Assembly: GCF_963678635.1 (NCBI RefSeq)
Contig: NC_087063.1
Coordinates: 78,949,617-79,013,616 of the forward strand
Origin: Symsagittifera roscoffensis
Lineage: Eukaryota > Xenacoelomorpha > Acoela > Convolutidae
Direction of reading: 5' to 3'
Length of the DNA: 64,000 nt
This document shows positions 39,046-50,700 of the stretch, piece by piece; position 1 is the stretch's first letter, and every line of letters starts with the position of its first letter. The notes beneath the pieces were generated by a model. The model was not told where the DNA came from and did no database searches. It saw only the letters and a list, made by a program, of their open reading frames with translations. The translations under genes and the position numbers were made by a program.

Positions 39046-40996
39046 TGTGCCAGTCGGTCATATTTGGAGGTTTGACCTTGAGAGAGACAAAAAAAACACT
39101 TGATTTAGGAGAGAAATTTAATTTTTCAAAATTTCGAATGGAGCATGTCATGCACGATTTTCTCGCGATAACTGAAAATCAGAAAAAAGAGAAGTCAGAA
39201 CAATCGAGTAACAATCGCGGGAAAGTTGCTAAATAAAACGGTGGGAAATTGCTATTCGCAATTTCTGTCATAATAGAACAAGAGTAGAGCTGTCCCATCT
39301 AAAACAGAGACGAGAGCATTCCCACGAACTGGATTGTTGTGACTGGAGTACTATTATTAACTGGACCAGAGTGAACCTTCGGTGGAAAGGTGGACAGCTA
39401 GAGTGTCCCAATGGTTCACGAGAACTTACAGTCTAGAGTAAAAACTTGTTCTTATTATTAAAACTGACTAACGTTAAACTCATTTTACTTACTTTATTAA
39501 TTCTTGAGTTGCTTACCGACTTATTTATTTCCTGGTTCTTGAGCGTGCTACAATGTGAGTACTTAATTTAAATTCCTAGAGTGTGTTTTATAATGGTCAT
39601 GTTGAGGTAAGGCGAGTTTTAGGTTGATCCATCTGAAATGGATCAAGGTTCCACTGTCTAATAAAAAGTAACTTAACGGATTGTTCCAACCCGGTTTTTA
39701 ACGGCGTTCATGTATTTTGGGTATCTAGAGACCTAAGTATGGGGACGTTTCTAATTCTAGAGTGGGGGATATTTTAGTAGTAGCCTTTAAGCTGTAACGG
39801 GTCGTAGTCTCATGTCACAAACGAACCGAACTGGCTCCGACCGTTCTTGAGGTAGAAAAACACAAGAGATGGTGTCCCTGACCCTTGAGCCAGGGGTTAT
39901 AGGGCCTATTTTTCTTAAACCTCATGTGTGACTGCAGTAGACGAATGTTACACTTTGGTTTTAATGATCATTTCTGACCGTCTGATTTATCTATTTGATC
40001 AGCTGTCAGCCGTTTTTAAGCAACCGTCTTTTTTTACAGATCGCTCTGCTATGAACATGCTTTTTGCGTTGACAATTATACAAGGTGAGTTCATCCAATT
40101 GTGCCTCTTTATGCATAAAAAGATACTCCAGAAAGCGGAGCGCATTTACAAAACCTATTTTGTAAAGTTTACGATTGGTTTTGCCAGACATTCAACCCTA
40201 GGGTAAAAAACAGATTGAGGCTTGCTGCTGTTGACATTTTCAATCGATTTCAGAATAAAATATTTTTGTTGAACCGATCGAACGAAGTGTTTAGGAGTGT
40301 GGTTGGTTTCGCTTTGTGAGAAGGTAATGGTAAAATGGATGTCGTTCTGCATGTGTGAGTTGGTGTTTATTTATTGAGAATGAAATAGAGTGAGTGCGCG
40401 CTGTAGTTTAAATTATATCACGAGGTTGTACCACAAGGTCAGCGTTTAAGTTAATCTCACTGCCAATGCGAATACGGGCGACTATTGTCGAACGAAACTT
40501 GTTTTCTCGAAGAGTAGTTCGTACTTCATATTTGAGTTGTACAATTGATTATATACAACAATTTTTTTACGAATCACTTTCTAGGGGAAGCTAAAAGAAA
40601 AGAACCCTTTTCCCGGATTTCCATGGGAAAAGAATCCAGGAAAGTCGGAAGCGCCTGGAAACTACAGTGTGTCTCTCCGAAATACAAACAGAGTCTGTAT
40701 CAAGGCTCACTTCACGATGACATTCGATATTGAGTATTTCGCGCGCAATCCAGCTACGAATAGGGTAATTGTTTAATATTTGCAGTATTTTCCTCGGATG
40801 CAGCAACTTTTTCTATATATACTTTTTCAATTAAAATTTTAGATGCCCCTGTTTTATATTAGATGCTCTGGTTCTTCATTTTCAACTGAGCCTGCACAAT
40901 CAATTAAGATGATCCAATTCAGATTCAGTTATACATTTGTTCACACTTGCGAAGCGAGTGTTTTAGTACGAACCTTCTTTTTACCAACCTAAGTCG
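39046..40996 (+). repeat. Right long terminal repeat
   Basis: 1,951 bp, about 99.7% identical to the left copy. The last ~55 bp (from ACTTGCGAAGCGAGTG) also resemble the starts of other repeat copies at about 43,170 and 44,960, and that resemblance runs on into the flank beyond 40,996. The true outer end of the element is therefore uncertain by tens to hundreds of bases. An AATAAA lies at about 40,255. Confidence 0.9.
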
Positions 40997-41240
40997 CAAA
41001 TAAAAGTGCTACTTTTGGTGGCACTTTGAACGATAGGCTGCAGTAGCAGTATAATGTCATATTTGCTTTAACATTTGATTAGTAAAAAGTTAACACAGTT
41101 GATGCATATTAATTCATCAAATGAACCGGAAAAACGTTATTTGTTTCAAACAGCAGTACAATGATAAAAAGCTAGATTTCAGAAGTTTTCCAACTAATGT
41201 ATCTCGCATTTTTTTGAAATGCATAATTTAGACAAATTTG
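40945..41240 (+). repeat. Dispersed repeat family Y, copy overlapping the LTR end
   Basis: Begins inside the LTR end and continues into the flank: a TACGAACCTTC block, TCGCAAATAAAAGTG, TTTGGTGGCA, ACATTTGATTAGTAA, TTCATCAAATGAACCGGAA and TGAAATGCATAATTTA. Copies at 42,480-42,755, 43,165-43,470 and (partial) 44,950-45,080 follow the same order. Confidence 0.7.
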
Positions 41241-41713
41241 ACTTTTTGCTTTCCAATTTCATAAAAAAATTGTATTTTTGTATGTGGTGTCCCTTTTGCG
41301 GCATCGAGTTGGCTATTTGTTAGCATATATAGCTTCGTTATTAGTGGCTAAATTTTGGGAATTTAAGCATCCGTGGCTGAGTTCTTGCTTATTCTACACG
41401 TAGCCGAGTTTGTGCTTATTCGAGGCTTATTTCTACTTTTTCTTATTTTACTTGATAGAGCTGCTTTTTGGTCGTGTTCTCGCAAGTGTTTGCGAAGCGC
41501 AGCTTCGCCTCTGTTAGTATGCTGGGAATATACTTGCCCGCTGTATCAAAACCAAGATGAATCTCATTCTCAACTTGAATAATCTAAAAATCAGTTGTTT
41601 TGAAAGTCAAGGGCAATTTTTTTTAAAATGGAAGAAATGGAAAGAAATGAAATGAGCAAATTTTGGAGTCGATCTGCCTGCTTTTCTTTTGTCTTGCTTA
41701 TTCTCTTATGTAG

Positions 41714-41966
41714 GACTATATTGAGCTGAAGAAGGGCGACATGCCTTCCAGCCCTTCGTTGATGAACCGAGTTGGAGGTAGGTGCATGAACCAAACCGAG
41801 TCGCCCTTCATCTTCTTCCAATGGGACGATGGCTACTACACTCTCAACATCTCCTTCCGGACGCTGCCTCAGGCAACGGGGGATCTGTGGTATGTGCACG
41901 AAGTGGTCTTCACTTATGGAATGAACAGTACTAAAGAGTTTCCAAATGTCGCCCATTCTAAAGACA
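41714..41966 (+). CDS. Host-like internal exon, possible LAMP-type luminal domain
   Basis: A 253-bp island with much higher GC and codon-like composition than its surroundings. It is bounded by a T-rich ...TTATGTAG acceptor at 41,713 and a GTAAGTTAG donor at 41,967. The frame starts DYIELKKGD and reads CMNQTESPFIFFQWDDGYY, YTLNISFRTLP, WYVHEVVFTYGMNSTKEFPN. The N-glycosylation-like NQT, NIS and NST sites suggest an extracellular or luminal protein. The alternating strands with a closing FPN-type phrase remind me of lysosome-associated membrane proteins, but this is a weak impression. No neighbouring exons were identified within 500 bp on either side. It may be a relic stranded among repeats, or one exon of a gene with long repeat-filled introns. 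Confidence 0.45.
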
Positions 41967-41981
41967 GTAAGTTAGATCACT

Positions 41982-42117
41982 AACTGTTGTCTGACATAAC
42001 TTGCGTTTCTAATTTGGGACCTTTGGCTGTTTTCGGCACCTTGTTGCCGAGTTTTTCGTAGCTGTCCACGAATATCGTCTCGAATGCAGTCACCACATTG
42101 TAAGCGCTTTTTCCAGT
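41982..42117 (-). CDS. Possible small coding exon or relic, minus strand
   Basis: On the minus strand an open frame of ~45 codons reads TGKSAYNVVTAFETIFVDSY, then EKLGNKVPKTAKG, and ends in TAG at about 41,982. Codon choice (TTC, GTG, GAC AGC TAC, AAC AAG GTG) looks coding-like and GC is higher than around it. It ends tail to tail with the plus-strand exon at 41,714. No convincing acceptor is visible upstream, and the other strand is also open over part of it, so this is tentative. Confidence 0.25.
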
Positions 42118-42271
42118 GTTAATGATTGAAGTGATTTATCACTTTTCTAGGTCATTTGTTTTCGCTTTTTTCAGGATTCTGTTTGCACATAATATGGATT
42201 TGTTTTTTTTTCGTTTCGATTAACCAGTTCAATTTTTGCGCAGTTCAGTAGCGGGATCTACTTAACAATCT

Positions 42272-42283
42272 CCCCCCCCCCCC
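42272..42283 (+). repeat. C12 homopolymer
   Basis: Twelve C residues preceded by ATCTACTTAACAATCT. Nearly the same preceding phrase occurs about 150 bp downstream, ahead of the C6 stem at 42,420. Confidence 0.9.
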
Positions 42284-42419
42284 TTATTGTATCTACCAAA
42301 GAATCTCCACCCCTGTAAATAAAAACACTAAATTCGCACTAGAGCGTTGTATATAAATTCGAAATTTGATGCATTCTGATTGGTCGGAATTTTGTTGCAA
42401 GTAATCTACTTAACAATAT

Positions 42420-42441
42420 CCCCCCTTTCTTGTAAGGGGGG
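42420..42441 (+). other. Perfect 8-bp hairpin
   Basis: CCCCCCTT, a 6-nt loop (TCTTGT), then AAGGGGGG. It could act as a terminator-like or folding-back element, but nothing around it gives it a role. Confidence 0.6.
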
Positions 42442-42479
42442 AATGGTTAAGTATATTCTGGTAGCGTGGCGTAGTTTGA

Positions 42480-42755
42480 TGGTACGATGTAGTTTTTTTT
42501 CCAACCGAAGTCTCGAATATAAGTGTTATTTTGGTGGCAGTTCTGATTCTCTAGGCTGCTTAAGCAGTATAATAACATGTGATTAGTTTACATTTGATTA
42601 GTAATGTGTTAACACACTTGATGCTGTTTTATTCATCAATTGAACCGGAAAAAGCTATTTGCGTCATACAACATAATAATAATTGAAATCCCACTTCAAA
42701 ATTTTTCCAACTCGATCTATTTCGCCAGATTTTTGGAATGCATGATTTATAACCA
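42480..42755 (+). repeat. Dispersed repeat family Y, copy 2
   Basis: Follows 40,980-41,240 with substitutions: TTTTGGTGGCAG, AAGCAGTATAATAACATG, ACATTTGATTAGTAATGTG, TTCATCAATTGAACCGGAA, TTGGAATGCATGATTTA. Non-coding. Confidence 0.65.
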
Positions 42756-43164
42756 ATTGGGTTAATATTCAAATCTCAACACTCATTTATTACATGTCTC
42801 AATTATATCAATCATTACACGTCTTATTAATCTCAATATTCAAATCTCTTTTATTACATGCAAAGTGTTTTGGCCTTTAGTTAATTACATCCCTAATTAT
42901 TACAAGAAATTTTTGATTTTTTTGTGAATGTTAAAGTTTTTGTGCATCCGAGTCTTTTCCGCTTTCTCGCTCTGTCTAATTCATTTGTATATGAAAAATT
43001 TAGCTAAAAAACTGCTTTTTAAATATTTATCAATATCAAGACTTAGTCGCTCAATCAAATGAGTTTTTGCGTTTAATATAGCATACTTTTGACGGAAGCC
43101 ATATTACGTGCATAGAGCTAGGCATAATTTTCAAGATGTTTGTATCATTTAATGTGCATTACCT
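42756..43164. other. AT-rich stretch without features
   Basis: About 400 bp of AT-rich sequence. A phrase CAATATTCAAATCTC / TTAATATTCAAATCTC is doubled within 70 bp (about 42,763-42,845). Nothing else recognised. Confidence 0.4.
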
Positions 43165-43470
43165 TTTTACACTCGCGAAGCAATGTGTTATAGTAGGAAC
43201 TTGCTTTTTTTCCAACCTAAAATGCAAGTATTGTTGAGACTCAAAGCAACAATATTTGCTGCATCAAATTGGCAATTCAAAATGATAGGCAATTTGTTGC
43301 ACTTTTACAGCTCATTGATAACATGTGCTTTGACATTCGAATAGTTATAAGTTTATACAGTTAATGCATTTTTAATTCATCAAGTGAACCAAAGAAAGCT
43401 ATTCGTCTCAAACATCATAATACTAAAATCTCGATTTTCTGACTCAATATATCTCGCAGCTTTTGGAAAT
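43165..43470 (+). repeat. Dispersed repeat family Y, copy 3
   Basis: Starts CACTCGCGAAGCAATGTG, like the LTR end, and proceeds through TTCATCAAGTGAACC to TTTTGGAAATGCATAATTTA, the same order as the other copies. Confidence 0.65.
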
Positions 43471-43539
43471 GCATAATTTATTTTTAATGATTTTTTAAAA
43501 AAAGTTTTCAATAAAACTTAAATTTTAAAAAGATCTAAA

Positions 43540-43930
43540 ACTTTGAAGATCTCAATCCTGTTGTTGGAAACTGTAAGGGTACTCTCAGGGTTGGGAATCT
43601 TGCCTCTGAATATGACTGCTCAAATCTTTGTAGTTTTCGAGATATGACGTTTTTTAAGGATTTTTTCAAAATTTTTAACTTAGAGAACTTAGATATATAT
43701 AAAAAAAATTACACAAAATTTGAAGTTCCGATCTCTACAGCGAGGTTTTGTCAGTGTACTCTCAGGAGTTGCGAATTTGGCCTCCAAAAAGGACTGCCCA
43801 AAACCCGGTAGTTTTTCAGGTATGACGTTTTTGTGATTAAAAAAAATCAGAAAATTTAAATTCAAGTTTTTTCATAAATATTCGAAGTTTCCTTCTAAAA
43901 CTGTCTGATGGCTATGTGCATTACTTGGCA
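43540..43930 (+). repeat. ~150-bp dispersed repeat units
   Basis: Two to three tandem units of the type GTACTCTCAGG...TTGCCTCTGAATATGACTGC...GTAGTTTTCGAGATATGACG. They match units at 8.6-10 kb. Confidence 0.55.
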
Positions 43931-44640
43931 TCATTTGTTGATCAAAAAAAATTCAAAACTACAAGTTTTTTCATTGTACGCGTTTTAATTTTTGCTAATT
44001 GTTTTGTGACAACAGTTTTTTTTTACTCTTTAATTCCATATTAAAACTTAAACTTCAATTAAATTACAACGAAACATATATAATACACATATATAAAACA
44101 CACGAAACAAAATATATCAAGGCTTTTGTCCCATTAATTACAAATGGTTGTATCGATTCTCTGAGCAGATGATTGAATTGTTAAGCGGATGGGTGTTTCA
44201 ACCTGTGAAATGAAAAGGGGCTCTTGCTGGTTTCTATTCATCGCAAAGAGGGAAATCCTTTTTCTATGAACAATGCCTGAAAAGTAAAATTGTTCAAATT
44301 TACACATTGCAGCTTGTTTTAACTAAAGTGGGTATAAGAACACGGTAACGATGAGTGCGATTGAATTAGTGTATGAAAAAGAGTGAAATTGGGATGTCGC
44401 GAGCTGCTTGATTTAACCAACATAATTTCGGTATTCCATGCTGGTGTATTTTCATGGCTGAGCCACATGGCAATTATGCAAAGAATGCGGTAAGTCTGTA
44501 ATTGCGAGACAAGGTAACTGATAGCTGAAAACACTAAAAAATGAGCATTCGCAAAGGACAAATAACTTACCCTTTCTTGATAAAAAAGACCCGTTGCAGG
44601 ATATTATCAGTCTTTAATTCGGAATTGTCTTTCGGATTTT
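43931..44640. other. AT-rich stretch without recognised gene
   Basis: No domain-bearing frame. An 80-residue minus-strand frame at 44,561-44,319 has no recognisable features and no supporting splice context. Confidence 0.4.
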
Positions 44641-44664
44641 TCTGAGTATTGGCGCCGTTATATA

Positions 44665-44835
44665 TGAATGTTGAGGGGGGAGCGCGCGCCGAAAAATGAT
44701 TTTTTGGTCAAAATTTTACAAAAAGTGACTAAAATCGCACTTTTTGGGTTTTTTACAAAATTTTGCATGCGGCGCGGAAAAAAATGATCAAAAATTAGGT
44801 CACCAAAAAGCTACGTCACTTTTTTCTCTGATCGA
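44665..44835 (+). repeat. Imperfect direct repeat with GC-rich heads
   Basis: A GCGCGCCGAAAAATGATT...GTCAAAATTTT...AAAAAGTGAC unit is followed about 90 bp later by a GCGGCGCGGAAAAAAATGATC...CCAAAAAGCTACGTCAC unit. Non-coding, origin unknown. Confidence 0.45.
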
Positions 44836-44949
44836 TTTGAGCAGCCTCGATTGGTTTAATTTTTTATACTTGCAGTAGCAAGTGTTGCAACCGGGCACTA
44901 GACTTATATTCGGTAAATAACTTTGTTCACAGGACCTATTTCACGGCCC

Positions 44950-45080
44950 TGTCTTTTAACAATTGCGAGCGTAGTGTATTCGTACGAACCTTCTTTTTCC
45001 AAGCTAACTCGCAAATAAAAGTGTTCATCGAAAGTGGAAAGTGTTCAATAATTTGGCTCCACTTTTGCTATAATCACGAT
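44950..45080 (+). repeat. Dispersed repeat family Y, partial copy 4
   Basis: Contains GTACGAACCTTC and TCGCAAATAAAAGTG, matching the LTR end and its right flank at 40,970-41,011, then diverges. Confidence 0.6.
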
Positions 45081-47759
45081 CTGTTGAATTGGAATTTTTA
45101 TTGCATCAGTTCTCTGCTTTATTTGTGGCTAGTGTTTGAGAATTGTTCAACCTCCGTGGCTGAGTGGTTTTTCATAAACCTATATTTATAATTCTCTGTA
45201 CAAATCTCATTCATAATCTCTTGGTCGATAAAAGTTTTCCAATATATTTGTCAATTGATAGAAATTTTACGTCGAATTCGTTCAAATTTTCATTTTCTTT
45301 ATATTTTAATTTCTTTTGTTAATGTTTTGACTATCAGAACTAATGAAGTCGTTAATGTTTGTTTTTTTTTGGGAAACTTTGATCACCAATCTTTTTCAAG
45401 TGATCCATCAAAATCCATTCCACTCTGTGATGATAACTGTTGAGTGACACCTGATTTTATACTTTCGTTCTTCTGAGTTTATTGAGTTTCAAAAACCGTC
45501 TGAAAGCTGATTCAAAGCTCGTTCTCATCAGAAAGCTGGTTCTGATCAGTTAGGGTAGGCCGATTTTTTTTGTTCAGATAGCTTTTCTTAAAATTTTTCC
45601 TCCTAATTAAAAATGTTTTCACTTTATTCTAGACATCGAATTAGTTACTTTTTATCCAAATCTATTTAGATTGCTTTTGTTAGAATAAGTTTGTGATGTT
45701 AATCCAAAGCTGCCTGAAAACTGATTTATATAACTTCTGATCATAAAAGATAATAAGGTTTTTTGTTCATCATTTGGTGTTTTTTTTTCAATCTCTGCGC
45801 ACCTGTCGATTGTTTTTTTTTCCTCTTTTTCCGAAAAAATGACTGTCACTGGTTGATTACAGAACGTGTTTTGTGATTTTATGCTATGCTGCTAGGTTTG
45901 ATTGAATTCATAGCAAGGTTCGATAAAAGAGTTCTTACATATTTGTCAAGTGATAGAAGTGTTACGTCAGTTTTGTTCAAATTGTTGATTTTTTGCTGAA
46001 TTTTTTGATTTTATCTGCTGAATTGCTGGTTTTGTCATTGAAAATTGTTTTGACAATGAAATTGCGTTCCATGCTGTGATGATAATTGTTGATTGACTCC
46101 TGATTTTTCACTTTCATTCTTCTGAGTTTATTGAGTTTCAAAAACTGTCTGAAAGCTGATTAAATTATTTTCTGGTCAATTAGGGTAATCCGATTTTTTG
46201 CTTCCGATAGTTTTTTAAATTTTGCCTCCTAATTCAAAATGTTTTCACTGTATTCTACGTTACGAATTAGTTACTTTTTATCCAAATCTATTTAGATTGC
46301 TTTTGTTAGTATAAGTTTGTGATGTTTACCCAAAGCTGTCTGAAAACTGATCTGGATATTTTCTGATCGTAAAGGTTAATAAGGTTTTTTGTTCATCAAT
46401 CGGTGCTTTATTTAAATCTCAGCGCACCTGTTCGATTGTTTTTTTTTCACCTTGGTCCGAAAAAATGACTGTCATTGGTTGATAACAGAACATGTTTTTG
46501 TGAACTTTTTTGCCAATTGATTCTAGTATGCTATGCTGCTAGGTTTGAACGAATTCATAGCAAGGTTCGATAAAATAGTTCCTACAGATTTGCCAATTGA
46601 TGGAATTTCTACATCAGTTTTGTTCAAATTGTTGATTTTTTGCTGAATTTTTTGATTTTATCTGCTGAATTGCTGGTTTTGTCATTGAAAATTGTTTTGA
46701 CAATGAAATTGCGTTCCATGCTGTGATGATAATTGTTGAGTGACTCCTGATTTTTCACTTTCGTTCTTCTGAGTTTATTGAGTTTCAAAAAGGGTAAACC
46801 ATTTTTTTTTGAGATAGCTTTTTTAAAATTTTGCCTCCTAATTAAAAACGTTTTCACTTTCTTCTACATTTCGAATTAGTTATTTTTTATTCAAATCTAT
46901 TTAGATTGCTTTTTTTAGAATAAGTTTGTGATGTTTATCCAAAGCTGTCTGAAGACTGATTTAAACAACTTCTGATCATTAAAGATAATAAGTTTTTTTT
47001 GTTCATCAATCGGTGTTTTTTTTTTCAATCTCTGCGCACCTATCGATTGTTTTTTTTTCACCTTGTTCCGAAAAAATGACTGTCACTGGTTAATTACAGA
47101 ACGTTTTTGTTGTTTTATCCCACTTGATTCTAGTGTGTTATGCTGCTAGGTTTGAACGAATTCATAGCAAGGTTCGATGAAAGATTTCCTACATATTTGT
47201 CAATTGATAGAAGTTTTACATCAGTTTTGTTCTAAATTTTGATATCTTCGATTTTTTCTGAAGTTTTTGTTTTTCTCTACTGAAATGCTTGTTTTTGTCA
47301 TCGAAAGTTTTTTTGACTATGAAATTGCATTCCATGCTGTGATGATAATAGTTGAGTGACTCCTGATTTATCACTTTCGTTCTTCTGAGTTTTTTGAGTT
47401 TCAAAAAGGGTAAACCAATTTTTTTTCAGATAGCTTTTTTTAAATTTTGCCTCCTAAATAAAAACGTTTTTACTTTTTTCTACATTTCGAATTAGTTATT
47501 TTTTATCCAAATCTATTTAGAGATTGCTTTATTTAAAATAGGTTTGTGATGTTTACCCAAAGCTGTCTAAAAACTGATTTAAAAAACTTCTGATCATAAC
47601 GAAGAATAAGGTTTTTTGTTCATCAATCGGTGTTTTTTTTTCAATCTCTGCGCACCTGTTCGATTGTTTTTTTCACCTTGTTCCGAAAAAATGACTGTCA
47701 CTGGTTAATTACAGAACGTTTTTTGTTGTTTTATGCCACTTGATTCTAGTGTGCTATGG

Positions 47760-50700
47760 TGCTAGATTTGAACGAATTCATAGCAAGTTTCGATAAAAGT
47801 TTTCCTACATATTTGTCAATTGATAGAAGTCTTGCGTCAGTTTTGTTCTAATTTTTGATATCTTTGATTTTTTCTGAAGTTTTTTATTTTCTCTGCTGAA
47901 ATGTTTGTTTTTGTCATTGAAAATTGTTTTGACTGTGAAATTGCATTCCATGCTGTGATGATAATTGTTGAATGACTCCTGATTTTTCATTATCGTTCTC
48001 CGGAGTTTATTGAGTTTCAAAACCGTCTGAAAGCTGATTTAATCAAATTCTGATCAGTTAGGGTAATCAGATTTTTTGTTCAGATAGTTTTCTGTTCAAG
48101 TTCTCTCTCCGAAGTAAACTTGTTTTCACTTTATTCTATAATCCGTAATTGTTACTTTTCATCTAAATTTATTTAGGTTGCTTTTGTAGAATAAGTTTGT
48201 GATGTTTACCCAAAGCTGTCTGAAAACTGATTTAAATAACTTCTGATCATAAAAGATAATAAGGGATTTTTGTCCCTCAATCGGTGTTTTTTTTTAAATC
48301 TCTGCGCACCTGTTCGATTGTTTTTTTTTTCACCTTGTTCCGAAAAAATGACTGTCACTGTTTAATTACAGAACGTTTTTTGTTGTTTCATGCCACTTGA
48401 TTCTAGTGTGCTATGCTGCTAGATTTGAACGAATTCATAGCAAGTTTCGATAAAAGATTTCCTACATATTTGTCAATTGATAGAAGTTTTACGCCAGTTT
48501 TGTTCTTATTTTTGATATCTATGATTTTTGCTGAAGTTTCTGATTTTCTCTGCTGAACTGCTTGTTCTTGTCCTTGAAAATTCTTTTGACTATGAAATTT
48601 TCTTTCCATGAGGTGATGATAATTGTTGAGTGACTCCTGATTTTTCACTTTCGTTCTTCTGAGTTTATTGATATTCAAAAACCGTCTGAAAGCTGATTCA
48701 AAGCTCGTTTTGATCAGAAAGCTGGTTCTGATCAGTTAGGGTAGTCCGATTTTTTTTGTTCAGATAGCTTTTCCTAAAATTTTTCCTCCTAACTAAAAAT
48801 CTTTTCACTTTATTTTACACATCGAATTAGTTACTTTTTATCCAAATCTATTTAGAATGCTTTTTTTAGAATAAGTTTGTGATGTTTACCCAAAGCTGTC
48901 TGAAAACTGATTTAAATGACTTCTGATCATAAAGGATAAAAAGGTTTTTTTTTGTGAATCAATCGGTGTTCTTTTCAATCTCTGCGCACCTGTTCGATTG
49001 GTTTTTTGCACCTTGTTCCGAAAAAATGACTGTCACTGGTTGATTACAGAACGTTTTTGTGATTTTATGCCAATTGATTCTAGTGTGCTTTGCTGCTAGG
49101 TTTGAACGAATTCATAGCAAGGTTCGATAAAAGATTTCCTACATATTTGTCAATTGATAGAAGTTCTACGTCAGTTTTGTTCAAAATTTTGATATCTTTG
49201 ATTTTTTCTGAAGTTTTTGTTTTTCTCTGCTGAAATGCTTGTTTTTGTCTTTGAAAATTGTTTTGACTATGAAATTGCATTCCATGCTGTGATGATAATT
49301 GTTGAGTGACTCCTGATTTATCACTTTCGTTCTTCTGAGTTTTTTGAGTTTCAAAAACTGTCTGAAAACTGAGTAAATTATTTTCTGGACAGTTAGGGTA
49401 ATCCGATTTGTTGTTGAGATAGTTTTTTTTAAATTTTGCCTCCTAAATAAAAATGTTTTTACTTTTTTCTACATTTCGAATTAGTTAATTTTTATCCAAA
49501 TCTATTTAGAGATTGCTTTATTTAAAATAGATTTGTGATGTTTACCCAAAGCTGTCTAAAAACTGATTTAAATAACTTCTGATCATAACGAAGAATAAGG
49601 TTTTTTGTTCATCAATCGGTGTTTTTTTTTCAATCTCTGCGCACCTGTTCGATTGTTTTTTTCACCTTGTTCCGAAAAAATGACTGTCACTGGTTAATTA
49701 CAGAACGTTTTTTGTTGTTTTATGCCACTTGATTCTAGTGTGCTATGCTGCTAGATTTGAACGAATTCATAGCAAGTTTCGATAAAAGTTTTCCTACATA
49801 TTTGTCAATTGATAGAAGTCTTGCGTCAGTTATATTCTAATTTTTGATATCTTTGATTTTTTCTGAAGTTTTTTATTTTCTCTGCTTAAATGCTTGTTTT
49901 TGTCATTGAAAACTGTTTTGACTGTGAAATTGCATTCCATGCTGTGATGATAATTGTTGAATGACTCCTGATTTTTCATTATCGTTCTCCGGAGTTTATT
50001 GAGTTTCAAAACTGTCTGAAAGCTGATTTAATCAAATTCTGATCAGTTAGGGTAATCAGATTTTTTGTTCAGATAGTTTTCTGTTCAAGTTCTCTCTCCG
50101 AAGTAAACTTGTTTTCACTTTATTCTATAATCCGTATTTGTTACTTTTCATCTAAATTTATTTAGATTGCTTTTGTAGAATAAGTTTGTGATGTTTACCC
50201 AAAGCTGTCTGAAAACTGATTTAAGTAACTTCTGATCATAAAAGATAATACGGGATTTTTGTCCCTCAATCGGTGTTTTTTTTCAATCTCTGCGCACCTG
50301 TTCGATTTTTTTTTTCACCTTGTTCCGAAAAAATGACTGTCACTGGTTAATTACAGAACGTTTTCTGTTGTTTTATGCCACTGTATTCTAGTGTGCTATG
50401 CTGCTAGATTTGAACGAATTCATAGCAAGTTTCGATAAAAGTTTTCCTACATATTTGTCAATTGATAGAAGTCTTGCGTCAGTTATGTTCTAATTTTTGA
50501 TATCTTTGATTTTTTCGGAAGTTTTTTATTTTCTCTGCTTAAATGCTTGTTTTTGTCATTGAAAACTGTTTTGACTGTGAAATTGCATTCCATGCTGTGA
50601 TGATAATTGTTGAATGACTCCTGATTTTTCATTATCGTTCTCCGGAGTTTATTGAGTTTCAAAACTGTCTGAAAGCTGATTTAATCAAATTCTGATCAGT

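Larger units (their letters stand above)
16106..40996 (+). mobile_element. Giant (~24.9 kb) Ty3/gypsy LTR retrotransposon
   Basis: Two 1,951-bp direct repeats (16,106-18,056 and 39,046-40,996) enclose ~21 kb with two long plus-strand reading frames. Domain order PR-RT-RH-IN, a GPF motif after the integrase core and CX2CX4HX4C knuckles place it in Ty3/gypsy (Metaviridae). Typical members are 5-12 kb, so this one is exceptionally large, mostly because of a ~2.4-kb leader and a second ~8.9-kb reading frame. The repeats differ at about 5 substitutions and 2 single-base indels, so insertion was recent. Four in-frame stop codons (24,132; 26,262; 31,255; 37,174) interrupt otherwise open frames. I could not find a target-site duplication, a standard TG...CA pair of LTR ends, or a tRNA-like primer binding site directly after the left LTR. 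Confidence 0.93.

Noticed and set aside
45164-45190. tRNA-like A-box phrase CCGTGGCTGAGTGG
   Set aside because: No B-box, no cloverleaf; the related phrase at 41,370 lacks it as well.
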